From the NCBI GenBank assembly GCA_015350385.1, contig WNKI01000004.1, positions 615,916 to 662,609 on the forward strand: a stretch of DNA of 46,694 nucleotides, read 5' to 3'. This document shows positions 18,174 to 29,850 of this stretch, piece after piece. Under the pieces are notes generated by a model. It was not told the DNA's origin, searched no databases, and saw nothing but the letters and a program-made list of their open reading frames with translations. Position numbers and translations under genes: made by a program. Position 1 is the stretch's first letter; each line of letters starts with the position of its first letter. Origin of the DNA: Aculops lycopersici. Taxonomy: Eukaryota > Arthropoda > Arachnida > Trombidiformes > Eriophyidae.

Positions 18174-19427
18174 TTAGCTTCTAAAGCCTCTTTGTATCAC
18201 AAGTTTGAGAACCAACATACTGGATAGGGTAGCAATAGTAACACCAATACCTGTTTTGATTAGACTCGAATGTTCTTTAAGCCAACTCAAGTTCAATTGT
18301 TGAATAGAGACTTGATGACCTGAGCTTACGGATGATCTCGACATTGAGGATGATGGAGAGGGAGTTGAGGATAGGGTGCTGTCGTTCAAGTTCCGTTCCT
18401 CGAGACTCATCATGGAGTATCGGCGATCCGACAGATCGCTAACCAGTACCGTAGATTGGTCTCCATAGTGGTCAATCTTGGATTGTACTTGATTGTCATG
18501 GTTGAATTTCCTTAAAACTCTCCAAGTGAATACATGTCGCCCTGACTCGATAGATAAGATGTGTAGGAATAGGAAACCTGTCTGTGTTATTGCGTCATGT
18601 GCAATTCCGTCTGTCGTGCTTTGCTTAATTATAAGCTTGAGATCATCTAATGCGTATTTCTGTAGCGGAACGCCGAAGCAATTCTCTTGAAAAGCATTAA
18701 TTTCGTAGTCATTGAGTAAGTTGTCGCCATCCATATCACAGATCTTGAATATATCTATTAGAGTGCTCTTGCATTCTTTGGTCAAGGTTCTAGTCTTGGG
18801 ATCGAATAATGGGGCTAAGGGATAGGCCACAGCCTTTTGAGCGGAAGTGAATAGTTCGATTATATTCTCTTGGCTGAAAGCTGAGACTCTAATATAAGCC
18901 TCGATGTTTGAGTGGTTATTAACTACCGCCGTGACACTTGCGGACGAGCTTTCATTGTCATTTGTTAAATCTATTTTGTTTGCGACCAAGATAATGGGTC
19001 TGTATATGATGGATGCTTCATCTCTTTTTTCTCGATCAGTTACCTTGTTGTGAAACATAGTTTGGCAGTTTCTGACAGTAGGCAACCAATGTGTCGACAC
19101 ATTGGCAAAGCTCTTGGGGTCGTTGGCACTGTAAACCATACAGATAACGTCAGCTTGAAGGACTAGATTCGCAAACTCGCTTGCTTGATCACGTTCGGAA
19201 TAGTCAATTATTCGCATAGGAATATTCTCAGGTGCAATTTCAGCTGGCAGCATTACGTCGGCCAACTTGGGTGGTAGATTCGGTTCAAATTTGTCATTAA
19301 CAAGGGAGTGCACGATTGAAGTCTTCCCAACTCCGCGATCGCCAATCATCAAGACCCTCACTTCGTCTGGCAATGGATCACTAAACGGGTGTTTGGTGTT
19401 ATCTTCATTATGCTCCTGACGGACCAT
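18174..19427 (-). CDS. Miro: Shortened Miro (mitochondrial Rho GTPase) lacking EF2 and the C-terminal GTPase
   Basis: Miro is a tail-anchored outer-membrane GTPase that links mitochondria to motor adaptors and ER contacts. The normal order is nGTPase, EF-hand 1, EF-hand 2, cGTPase, membrane tail, in 620-670 residues; this protein has 417. Present are the nGTPase with P-loop GDRGVGKTS (29-37), DYSER (75-79) and NKID (150-153), EF-hand 1 (Asp231-Glu242, DMDGDNLLNDYE), and its ligand-mimic helices up to FLFLHILSIESGRHVFTWRVLRKFNHD (about 285-311, the point where full-length Miro enters EF module 2). Next is a Ser-rich linker (312-380), then a transmembrane tail (about 392-411) ending QRGFRS. No second EF module or cGTPase is encoded. 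The ORF is uninterrupted, so the fusion of half-Miro to a tail anchor is direct. The 16-residue N-terminal extension is not in human RHOT1. Confidence 0.92.
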   Translation of the reverse strand: MVRQEHNEDNTKHPFSDPLPDEVRVLMIGDRGVGKTSIVHSLVNDKFEPNLPPKLADVMLPAEIAPENIPMRIIDYSERDQASEFANLVLQADVICMVYSANDPKSFANVSTHWLPTVRNCQTMFHNKVTDREKRDEASIIYRPIILVANKIDLTNDNESSSASVTAVVNNHSNIEAYIRVSAFSQENIIELFTSAQKAVAYPLAPLFDPKTRTLTKECKSTLIDIFKICDMDGDNLLNDYEINAFQENCFGVPLQKYALDDLKLIIKQSTTDGIAHDAITQTGFLFLHILSIESGRHVFTWRVLRKFNHDNQVQSKIDHYGDQSTVLVSDLSDRRYSMMSLEERNLNDSTLSSTPSPSSSMSRSSVSSGHQVSIQQLNLSWLKEHSSLIKTGIGVTIATLSSMLVLKLVIQRGFRS

Positions 19428-22400
19428 CTTGAAAGTAGTTGATTCTCTCAGCAGTTGTGGCTAAAAATTTCCTCTTGTCGCAGATAGTCACTCTTGTTAT
19501 AAATGTTGCTGATTTCTAATCAAATGCATAGTATGGTTGAGGGAGTATCTCCAGTACGTTCGCTGTGATTTAGATATAACCTTTAATTGGATAGTATAAT
19601 AGGGATATTAGAGAAAGAGAGCATGATGGAGTGCCATTTTGAAACAATAGCTGATTATGAAGAAACACGTCTTGATGTTGTTGTTGGTCGTTGCCGTCAG
19701 CCAGGGAAAAATACAAAAACTTCGAGCGCCAATGTCATGCGTTAAAAACGCGTAACGAATGATGGTTTCTAAAGTGGCGCCCAAAAGAGAACATCCTTGG
19801 AGTTTTAGCGCATAAATGGCATGAATTGAGAGGCGCAGTGTCGCGTTATAATGATACAAAAATTAGTTACAAAAACGCGCGAAAAGCGGCGCCTCTGTGC
19901 CCACACTCATTCAGGGTATGCACACACAAAATCTCCTGTTGCAGCCAGAGCGGCGCCCTGAGTATTGTAAGATCTTGCTGTTGCTCTGTGTGGTAAGTTA
20001 TGTGTGCCGCTAGCATTACATAACGCACCAAGTGGCAAGCTGGTGTATCTCTGAATCAAGTTCAGCCGTTAAATAGATCAACAATCAAATAGATTGTTTC
20101 TATTTCCCATTTGATCGAATCGATTGATCTCTTGCTTGGACGAGATTGTATCCTGAATTTCACGTGAAAATTTTGACTAGATTGGTAATCGCACGTAGTA
20201 GCGGTAGGTATAACTTCCGGTAACTGCTTCTCGAATAACCCACTGGTTGCTGTGATGTTAATATCTCCAAATCAATCAACGATGCTTTCGAATCTCCATC
20301 AGTCTAACACTATTATTTTTTATCTGCAAGTTCGTCGAATGGATCACCTTGAAACCTTGTGATAGTCACCATAACAATGGAACAAATACAAACCAGAATC
20401 TAGGCGGCGAGTTTTGTGTCTTAAAGTCGTGGCTTATTAAGTGTTACATTGTTAATACTCAGTTCACAACTAAGCCAAATGATTTTCCTCAAGCTACCTG
20501 TTGTCAGAACTCAACATACTAAATGAAAACAATAAGAACATACACTGCCAGGTGACCCTAATTGATAACCGGTTCAGGTGCACCAATTTAGGTACAGCGA
20601 TAGTCTTAGTCGGATAACGCGTTGAATGAATACAAAGATAAGAGGTAGAATTTCTGGTTCAATTGTAAGTGATATCATTATATAGGCTCTTGTTTCAGTT
20701 GTCTTTGCTTTGACATTGATTCGAAAAACCGAAAACAACTCTAGCCGGCAAAAAACTCTAGTCGCGAACCAGACGCTTGCGAAAATTCCAACTAAATACC
20801 GAGTTTGCTGATTGGTATTTGGCCAAACAAGAGGGGGAGAGAGAGAGCTGAGCGTGGAAAAAAGACTAGACTCCAATAGGAGTGTCTAGTTTCAGTTAGT
20901 TAGTCGGCTGGCATGCTTATAGTTGGGCTTAATTTTGAAGGACGCAAGCGACATTATTATTAACTGCCACTAGAGTGTCAGCCAACGAGCTAACTAACTA
21001 ACAAGCTGGGCAAGCCGACAAATGGCAAGCCAGAAATGCGAAACCAGAGCGCCGGTTTGTTTCAATGTGTGCTGCTCCCGAATGGAAGCAAGTCAAGTGA
21101 CTAATACTAGACTGGCCATGCGCTCGCTTGTTGGCTGGTTGCTCTTTTTGGTTCGGTTTTGGTTGCATCATCCTCTTCTTCATCACCATCATGATCGTTG
21201 CAGTCCCCGTGGCCGTCGTCCTCATCCTGCTCATGTTCGTTCGGTCGGTCGGCCGTTCTAAAGCGCCAACGCCGAGAGCGGCCGGAGATCGTTGCCCATT
21301 TTGGTCAGTCGCGAGCTTCGGCATAAACGCGCGGCGTTGCGGCGAAACGAAGCGTGGTGGGGGCGGCGTCGTGGCTCTCAAGCTCGCAACCCCCTGAACC
21401 TGCCATTCGAGGCAAAGAGAGAGGGAGGAGGCAGTCAGAGAAACTGTAGGAGTAGCGACAAGAACCGCAACTAGCCAACCAAATGGCGGGCACATTGCAC
21501 TTGCTGCCGCTCTTTCTCTTTCGCCCTCACTCTGGTTGCTCTTAGTCGGTGCAGCCAGCTCACTTTGGGATCCGTGCGTCCGTCGTGGTCGCCGGCGTTG
21601 CTCGTTTCTGGCTTACGGATTTGCTAGGAACTTGAGCTGATTAGAGGAACACTCATGCCAACAGCAACGACAACAACAACAACTACTACTACTACTGCCA
21701 TCAACTCCACTAGGAGAGAAACCGTCGGCCAACTCGACTGGCCGGCCGTCGGCTCCGCTCGATTCGGCCAGCTAGCTAGAGAGGCAAGTGACTAAACTTG
21801 ACTCAGCTCAACTTTCGCGTTGCACCATGAGGTTCTCTGTGTGTTCGCTTTGGTGGAAATTCGAATGGTGTCTATAAACTGGCTGCTGTAGCTACTTCAT
21901 TGAAGGCAAATGCGAGCAACAGCGCCGGCGACCGTGGCCGCCACCGATTACATAACATCCGACGACGACGACGACGACGGCTACTACTGCCACTACCACC
22001 ACAACGACGGCGCCAGGCTGTTGCGCATTCCAAAAGCTCGCTGCGAGTTCGGGGCACTCTGAGGTTTTTGCTCGTTGTTGCTTTTGCCTCAGTTCGGTTG
22101 CCCTCCCCCAAGTTTTCTCTTCCTCCTACTTCTGCTACTATCACTATTACTACCACCAATACTAGTCCACCATCTAGTTGTCGAGAGTTGAAGTTGAGTC
22201 TAGTTTGCGGCTTTTTGCTCCAGCTGAATGCCAGTCAGCTAGTCGGTCGGCTAGAGCCAGTGAAATGGAAGTTGGAGCTAATGCTTTCGCCAGGATGTGA
22301 TGTGAACTCGTAGCAACAGCCAGTCAGTCAGCTAGCAATACGAACAACAACAACAACAACAACGAGTCTAAGCTGCACGATTGCCTCTGCTCTTGTCTCG

Positions 22401-23497
22401 GTTGTAGCCGTCGCGTCGGGTTGAGTCGCGGAATTGGCGCTGCTTCGGCCATCGCTTTAGCTCCGGTGGCGGCGCCACCATAGCCACCAAGCTAGCAAGT
22501 GAACAACAGCAGCAAGTGAGCAACAGGGCGAGCGAGCTGCTCTTTTGAGGGCGGGGGCATTCGACTAGCGAGAACGTCGGGCGTTGAGCTTGGGCCTTGC
22601 CTTGGTTGCTGCTGTTGTCTTTGGTGTCGGGTTGGCTCTCTGTGGTTGTACTTCCAACTTGCTGCTGCTGCTGTAGCCACTTAGGTCCAGTCGCCGGATA
22701 GACCAAGGGAGCAACTAAGAAACTCGCAACTAGAGGCCAGCTGAAGCGTCGGTGGTGGCGGCGGACAAGACCGAGCGGCGAGCTGGTTTTTTTCGGGGAG
22801 GGGGGGGGGCATATAAGTTGGGCGGCGACGACGATGTCGACGTTGACGGCAACAACTGAGGCATCTGGACTCGGCGCAGCCACGAGACACTCACCCCCAA
22901 CCAGTCGGCCGGTTAACAGCAGTGCACTTGCTACTGCGACCAGAGTTACCACTGCCACAGCCGCCGCTGCCGACGCGACCAGTGCAAGCCAGCAGCAGCA
23001 AGTAGCATGAGCAACAGCATTGTGAGCAACAGTCACGGCCACGCCGTTCCATTCAACTGTCCTGTTGCACTTGCTGTTGCGGCGCGCTGGTGGTTGCCTT
23101 TGCCTTTCGTGGTGCAGCAAAGACACAGGCAACAGCAACAACCATCGCAACCACAACAACTACCGCAAAGCAACAGCCGCCGCCGCCGCCATCGCCGATT
23201 GAAGCAACTACTCCCCCTGCAGCTCCATTACGTGAAGCCAGTTGACGCCAACGCGCCAGTTGCTAGCTCGCGGGCTTCTGTCGTTGGCGCTTCCCAGTGG
23301 ATGGGCCTTATGAGTGGTGAGGAAAAACATGGCGGCCCAAGTGGAGTTCGCGGGAACAAAGCGTAAATGGCATTAAAGAGCAACAGCCAGCCAGCGGACC
23401 GATAGTATAAACCAAGAATAGAGAGCAGTCACTGAATGGGATTCTTTGGCGCTGGCAAGCCACTTGGTCCCCACTGTTTCTTTTTCCCTCGCTCGCT

Positions 23498-23537
<40 letters not shown>

Positions 23538-26500
23538 GAGTTTTACGCTGATGCCTTCAACGTGAGCTAGCCGCGCTACAAACGCCCGAAACTCGATGGA
23601 AGTGGCAGGGCGCTGAGGCTCCAGAGAAATAATAGCAGCACGCTGGTTCCTTTCGGCCATAGAGTTGACCATACGTTTGGTTGTTGCGCAACAGCCAAGT
23701 GTGCTGCTGTTGTTGTTGTAGCTGCAGTTGACCAGCGAACGAAGCGCCGGCGCTCTCCCTGTGAGAACCTCCAGTTCGCAGGCTAAGTGAGTCGGTGGTT
23801 GGCCGCCGCCAGCTCAAAGTGGCCAGCCGGTCGCTTGGGTTGGTCATCCGGCTCCTCGAGGACCAGCGAACCTAATGGCATCGTTGGCTTCGGGATTTGT
23901 GTCGGCGGCCGGCAAACATGTGTGCGAGTGAACGAGCGAGCGGGCGGGCGACTTCTCTGTGTGTAACTGCCATTTGCAGGGTTGTTATGTAACTTTGTGA
24001 GATCCCCAAACGAGAGAGAGAGAGAAGGTTACGTAATAAGCATGCTGCTCCAAATGCGCCGCTGGCCGCTCCCTTCTCTGGTTCAAATTCTGCTCGCTGG
24101 TTGGCCGGCCCCTGAACCGACGCCTCGAGTTTGGTGCGTCCGCTGGTTGTCCGCTCGGCGAGCTTTCCCACAGTGGCGCTGTTGCCCGGGCGCCTGGAGC
24201 CTCTGCATTCTACACTCTACACTCTACACTATGCTCTCTATGCGAGAGGCACCACTGGTGGCGGCACTAATACTGGTACTCCCCGAGCGGCGAAGCGAGC
24301 TCCTCCAAGTTCCTCGCTCGCCTGTGGTTCAACTTCCGGCGCTCGCACGCCAGAGGCTCCCAACAACCACCGAATGTGTTCGGCTGGCAACCATTCCATT
24401 CCAGCCGAACAAGTCCGAGTTTCTGCGCCAGTTTTAGTTTCAGCTAGCTTTAGCCAGCCTCTCTTGCTCGCTTGCTTACTTGCAGCCCGGCGAACCAGGC
24501 ACTTTATCGTGTTGTGTTGCGCTCAGTGTGTGGCGTGCGAGGCCCAAGATCACGACACAAACAGCAACAATAACACCACCACCACCGCCAACAACAAATA
24601 GAAGTAGCTCGGCAAATAGAGGGCCAGAATTCGATTTTGTTTGCCTGGTTCACTGGCTCAATGGTTCGCTAGCTAGCTAGCTAGCTTGCCGCGCGCTTAC
24701 CGCTGCCCGTTCCCGTGTTGGCGAGACGGAAGCGCCCGGACCGAAGCTAGTTTCGGGCGCAACCACGCGACACTCAAGCGCTCGCCTGGCAACCAGCTAG
24801 TTGATCGGTTCGTTTCCATGCCGCCAATGGGATCACATGTCGCCGCCAATTGACGTGGGTTTGTTTCCCCCTTCGCTCGCTCCTCTCGTTTGCATTCGCT
24901 AGACTCACACAGCCGCCAGGCCTCGCAACGATTCGAAAAATTGTTGCCTCTCCCTCTTTCTCTCTAGCGGCTGCTGGATGCAATGAGATGGTTGCGTAAC
25001 ATTGCGGTGTTCGCGTTGTGATACGCGAATCGCGGGAATCACCGTCGTCGACTTTATGCATTTGGGATGGCGGCAAACTTAGTTAGCTAGTCGATGCAAC
25101 CAAACGGCTGGCTGGTCGATCAGCTGGCTGACTGGCGTGCGGTCGTCTGCCGCCGTGACAGTTTTTTATTCGTCGTCGTCGTCATCGAGGTTTCAGCTTG
25201 AGCGTTCCAAGTTCCAGATTCTATTTTGCAAAATTGCAGAGTTTGCGTTGGGCGGCAACACGACATTGCAACGCATATACCACCAAACCGTACCGAGTAG
25301 CAACAAAATGGCAACCGCAACAACCACCGACCGCAACCACCGCCAGCAACAATGGCGGCATGCCGTCCTCGCGCGCCTCTGCCGACGCCACTTCCAAATA
25401 CCAGGACGACCAAGCGAGCGAGCGAGCAAGAGAGACGGAGCTGGCGCTTCCGCTTCAAAGTTCGCCGCGCTGGTGGCCTGTGAACTTGTCCGCTTCGTTC
25501 GCTCTGCTTCGCTCTGCTTCGCTCCAGTCTGGTCTCGTCTGGTCTCCTCGGGTCTGGTATTGTTGCTTTGGTTCCCTTCTGTTGGCGGATCTCCAGTGGA
25601 GTTGGCGCGCCGCTGCCGCCATTTCTAGCCGGAGGTCCGCGCTTCAATTGGTTCTCGGTGCATTCAACTCGACGAGTGGAGCGCCGACGCCAACGCAACA
25701 GCAGCAACAACTACACCGGCTCGACCTCCTCGTCGAACTCCGCGAGGTAGGCCAGTTGATGGGGAGAAGCAAAAACGCTCGCTAGCCGCCGTTTCACCCA
25801 ATGAGCCTGGCAACAACCAGGCTCTCGCTGTCGGTGCTGCGGCGGCAAGTGCATTCTTCGCTCTGCCGTCCCCCAGTTTCGGTAACCTTTGCTGGCAGTC
25901 GAAGCCGAAGGGGAGGCAAAGGAGAGAGAAGCGTAACGCAACTGGCGACCCAAGTGAGTCGCGCGATCCCGCTGGTGCTTCGGTCCGGTGGGGGCGGCAG
26001 AGGCCGCGCGAACTTGGCGCTTTCTCGGTCGTCTCTGCCTTGCTGTCGTTTGCGAGTCGAGTTTCTTGTGTTGCTTGCCGTCTTTCGATTCACTTGCAGC
26101 CACAAGCCGCCAACTTGCTGCTTCTGCTGCTTCAGAATGTTCGCTCATCGGATCTCAAAACTCCGTGTGTTGCTTTTCGCTGCACGCCCAACAAGCCAGT
26201 CAGTCAGGCAGCCAGCCAACCAGGCCGCCAACCAACAGTGCAGGCGTCGCTGTTGCGTCTGTCCGCTAACAAACCCGCCCCTCTTGCTTGAGAACAGTGC
26301 GGGTTAAAAATTTCAAACATGACATGCGAACCTAAAGGCCGTTTGCCCGATCATTTGTTAGTGGGAAGAGGAAACCCAGTCGGGCGGCTAGCCTGTTGTT
26401 GGGCCAAGCCGACGCTCTCTCGCAACGTTGTGTGTTGATAATGTCGGTGCAGCAGCGGCGGCGCGCACAACGCATGGGATAGGCGCAGCAGGCAAACTGC

Positions 26501-27853
26501 AAGTTCGCGCAACACACCAGTCGTCGTCGGCTTGCATAGCCACCCTCGCCTCTCGTTGCATTCGGCCGTCTCGCTGACTCTTACTCTCCCCAATGGCTGG
26601 CTGCCCCACTGTGTGAGTGAGGTTGGCAGCAAATTTTTCGCTGCAGTTTTGTGTGTAACTTTGCGAGCTGCAGTCACCTTGTGTGTGTGTGTTGTATGTT
26701 GCGAGATTGCACTTGCACGTCGGCCGGCCCCGTCGCTGCAAATTCACACACAGAGAGCGAGCGACTCTTGCGCTAACTCGCATTGAACCAGCCGCCAGCC
26801 AAGCGGGCAACCCGACGCGGCGACGTCAACCGAGCGCCAGCCGAGTTGAGCCAGCAGCCCTGCAGCGAGTTGCCTTCGCCGCTGCCGCCGAGTGTGTGCA
26901 GCCAGTGAGTGAGGCAGCAGCAGCAGCAGCAGCCGCCGCCGCAGAGCAGTCAGCCAGCCAGCCCAACAAGCGAGAGAGGAGAGTAGAGAGAGAGAACAAG
27001 GCGACGCAACCAGGAAGCCGCAAGCGCCCACAAAATTCCTCATAACACTCGCCCACCTCCCACCCAAAATTCGCTTGCTTGTTGGCTCGCTTCTCTCACT
27101 GTATCTCGCTCCCCGTCGTTCGTTCGTCAAGGCGGAAAGTGGCGAGCCGAAAACCCGAAATCTCAGTCACGAGCCCAAAGAGACACACACACAGACACCA
27201 TTATTATTCCTATCTATATATATATATACTACAATATTATCAAGATTTGCAAGATAGACACCCAAAATTATATTAGTCCAAATGAATTTCTAAGAATTAT
27301 GATTCTAATTGCAAGTAAAATTAATATTTGACAAAAATATATTCGCTCGAAATCAACACAAAGGCCACCAAATCGGAACCGAACCGAACCAACACAAGGG
27401 AATAACCCAACATCACATAACACACATAGAGCAACCACACAAGCCAGCCAGCCAGCCAGCCAGACAGTCAGTCAGCGAACACACACATACTCTCCGAATC
27501 ACTTGCTGCAACAACCAGACGCCCAGATTCGCTCTCGCTCCCTCACTTTGTGTGTGTGTGTCGCCCGTCGTCGTCGTCACCGCGTTGTATTGCGTTGCCT
27601 TGCGCCTCTTGTTGAATTTTCACCACTATTATTATCATTACATACACGCATACACACACAAAAACACCGTCTCATTACATAGACTCAAGGTAATATTACC
27701 ATCCTTATAGGCACCAACCAACGAACCGATTCATTAACAAACCAATCAAATCAATTAATCAATCAATTAATTAGAGATAGCAAATCATTAACATTATAAC
27801 AAGAGAATCTACATTTAAACACACCTAAGCTGAAGAAGACACCTATTTTCAAC
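19428..27853. other. 8.4-kb gene-poor region upstream of the BTB zinc-finger gene
   Basis: No supported gene. From 19.4 to 20.6 kb the sequence is mixed and holds a strong inverted repeat at 19829-19896. From 20.9 to 27.1 kb it is GC-rich and built from short quasi-repeats: CGA at 21960-21980, CAA at 22341-22362, TC at 23500-23532, CAG/GCC at 26914-26940, and GCTA runs near 24668-24686. The many ORFs of 60-260 codons on both strands are Ser/Arg/Ala-rich products of this composition and lack domains. A TA run lies at 27213-27230 and CAGC runs at 27443-27464. The stretch probably holds 5' UTR exons, introns and enhancers of the BTB gene, as is common for developmental regulators, but none can be defined by eye. 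Confidence 0.55.
19829..19896. repeat. Inverted repeat with nested stems
   Basis: AGAGGCGC at 19829-19836 pairs with GCGCCTCT at 19889-19896. Inside it, CGCGTT at 19842-19847 pairs with AACGCG at 19874-19879. The loop is about 26 bases. No mobile-element or known RNA family was recognised. Confidence 0.6.
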
Positions 27854-28813
27854 ATGGCGGATCAACAGTTCTGCCTGCGCTGGAACGAGCACACGGGCAC
27901 CATGGTCAAGGTGTTCAAGCAAATGTTAGACAACCAGGCATTTGTTGATTGCACGCTAGCTTGCGAGGGCAAGCTGATTAAGGCACACAAGATGATACTA
28001 GCAGCTTGTAGTCCATATTTGCACACAATTTTAGAAGAGAACACCAGCAAGCACCCAATCATTTTCTTGCCCCATCTAAAATATTGCGATATTAGGGCAC
28101 TAGTCGACTATATGTACTGCGGCGAGGTTTACATTAGCTTCGCCCATTTGCCAAGCCTATTGAAGGCAGCCGAGGTGTTGCGCATTAAAGGCCTTACAGA
28201 TGTTACAAATGGAAACGGAAATGGCACAAACATATCATCAAGCTCAGATCTTCAGCTAAACCACAATCAATCTAGCGGCGACACCTCAGGCACTAGCTCC
28301 GCCTCGAACCTTATTGATCAAGCCTGCGATCAAACGCAATTAGGTGCTACAGCAGCCGCAGTGGCCGCCGCCGCTGCCGGCCATAATCTAGGACAATTGT
28401 TAGGCAATAATTTAAGCAATCTATTAGGTTCAACTACAAACAATTATAATCTCAACGATTGTGGCAGCGACCAGGGCAATAACAAGCAAGATTCGCAAAG
28501 TTTTGAGGACGAAGAGAACGACTACGATCTCGGTCCTCATCTCACCCTCGACCCCGAGGTGTCGTTTGTTGACGATTGCTCCAATGAGGATGCAAACAAT
28601 GAAGACGAGTCCACTAATGGAGAATCTCAAAACAAAACCTTTTTATGCCACCTTTGCAGGTGCTCATTTACGGCCCAATCAAGCCTTAGGAGACACATGC
28701 ATCGGCACTATACGGACAGGGAGCGCTTCGAGTGCGAGATCTGCCACAACTCCTATTCAAGAAAAGATTACCTAAAGGAGCATAAGAAGACGAAACATCA
28801 AATCATGACCTAG
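27854..28813 (+). CDS. BTB (tramtrack group) zinc-finger transcription factor
   Basis: The protein is 319 residues. Residues 5-118 form a BTB domain of the arthropod-expanded TTK group, with FCLRWNEHTG at the start, DCTLACEGKLIKAHK, ACSPYLHTIL and GLTDV at the end. A long acidic, Asn/Ser-rich linker (120-255) includes an alanine run (about 166-176). Two C2H2 zinc fingers close the protein (Cys265-His285 and Cys294-His315), the lola/fruitless/tramtrack layout. The BTB domain is similar to both Lola and Fruitless, and I cannot choose between them. Such proteins dimerise or multimerise through BTB and regulate development in the nucleus. In insects these loci often have alternative zinc-finger exons; here BTB and fingers share one uninterrupted exon. 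A decayed copy of linker sequence lies downstream at about 29328-29445. Confidence 0.93.
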   Translation: MADQQFCLRWNEHTGTMVKVFKQMLDNQAFVDCTLACEGKLIKAHKMILAACSPYLHTILEENTSKHPIIFLPHLKYCDIRALVDYMYCGEVYISFAHLPSLLKAAEVLRIKGLTDVTNGNGNGTNISSSSDLQLNHNQSSGDTSGTSSASNLIDQACDQTQLGATAAAVAAAAAGHNLGQLLGNNLSNLLGSTTNNYNLNDCGSDQGNNKQDSQSFEDEENDYDLGPHLTLDPEVSFVDDCSNEDANNEDESTNGESQNKTFLCHLCRCSFTAQSSLRRHMHRHYTDRERFECEICHNSYSRKDYLKEHKKTKHQIMT

Positions 28814-29327
28814 TGATTAGAAAAAGAGATATAGAGAACCAACAACATCATCATTATCATTATCATTATCAGCATCATCATCATCATCATATATAATCCT
28901 TGTCATTTGATCTTTGTTACGTTGCTAAAGAATGAGCACCACCAAAGATGACAATCGCCTTCGTAACAGCATCATCGTCAGTCTCAAACTAACAACAAAA
29001 CCCAAACCCCCCGACCGACACCTATTGGCATGTGGCGTCGAACTGTGAACACGAAATCAACCTACCACCAACAACACGAGACACTATCACCCATCGCCAT
29101 CATCTAGAGATCTAATTCAACTATCATCAAATAATCTTCACATGCTACCGACGATGATCATCAGGAAACCTTACATCATCTATGTATCTACATATTAAAA
29201 ACAGCAATCATGCATCAATCGAAGCAGAATCAACAACAACATCATCATTATGATTATTATTACGAGGACATACACACGCAAATTAACAAGCAATCGATAA
29301 CTGGTGTGCTAATGAACTTTTCATCAT
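28814..29327. other. 3' flank of the BTB zinc-finger gene
   Basis: Probably 3' UTR, with CAT/CAA-rich low-complexity sequence (28847-28892, 29235-29250). No ORF of note. Confidence 0.5.
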
Positions 29328-29445
29328 TGTAAATAAGGACAACTATAAGGCAATAATTTAAGCAATCTTCTGGGAAGAGCTACGACCTGGTATATAATCT
29401 AAATGATTGTTGTAGTGATACCTGGCAATAATAATAAGAATACGT
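29328..29445 (+). pseudogene. Decayed duplicate of the BTB-ZF linker coding sequence
   Basis: This stretch aligns with coding bases about 28376-28485 of the upstream gene. The block AGGCAATAATTTAAGCAATC is shared exactly, and the following codons align one for one (GGA AGA GCT ACG ACC TGG TAT against GGT TCA ACT ACA AAC AAT TAT), then AATCTAAATGATTGT against AATCTCAACGATTGT. The copy has in-frame stops, an inserted AT and further indels, so it is not coding now. It implies a partial tandem duplication within this locus. Confidence 0.75.
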
Positions 29446-29850
29446 CCGCTTTATTAGAGCTTTATTATCCATTTGAAATTACTGTCTCCATACTTCGTTC
29501 GTACTCAATCGACCATGTCTCTCAGTAAAACCGTCTTTCGTGTGATGGAAAGGCAGAGAATTATTCTTTCTAAGGTCCGATCGAGATCATAAGTCGGGTT
29601 GCTCTTGATGTTCAATTATTCTGACAACACAGCGAGAGTGATCACGGAAATGCAGCAAGCATAAAAACGTGGTCGTTTTGCGCCATAACAGCACAAAACG
29701 TGTGCTGCCATTCAGTGAGATTGTTTACATTCGCGCCGTCTTCTTCCATAAGATTTTCTCTGATTGTATATTAATTATTATCAATCAAAATACTATTCAA
29801 TCATTCGTCAACATAATATAGCATATCTCAGTAGATCCAATTAAGCCACA
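29446..29850. other. 5' flank of the Grn1-domain gene
   Basis: About 400 bases without a gene. AAAACG (29664-29669), CGTTTTG (29674-29680) and CAAAACG (29694-29700) form alternative small hairpins. No TATA box was identified. Confidence 0.4.

Noticed and set aside
19608..19859. 83-codon minus-strand ORF with hydrophobic and Cys residues
   Set aside because: It overlaps the inverted-repeat region and has no recognisable domain or start context.
21128..21397. Strongly hydrophobic segment in a plus-strand ORF
   Set aside because: It starts only at TTG, lies in simple sequence (CATCATC and similar) and the opposite strand is open too; chance is likelier than a membrane protein.
22368..23159. 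263-codon minus-strand ORF in the gene-poor region
   Set aside because: Low-complexity product of GC-rich trinucleotide and tetranucleotide repeats, with several other frames open at the same place.
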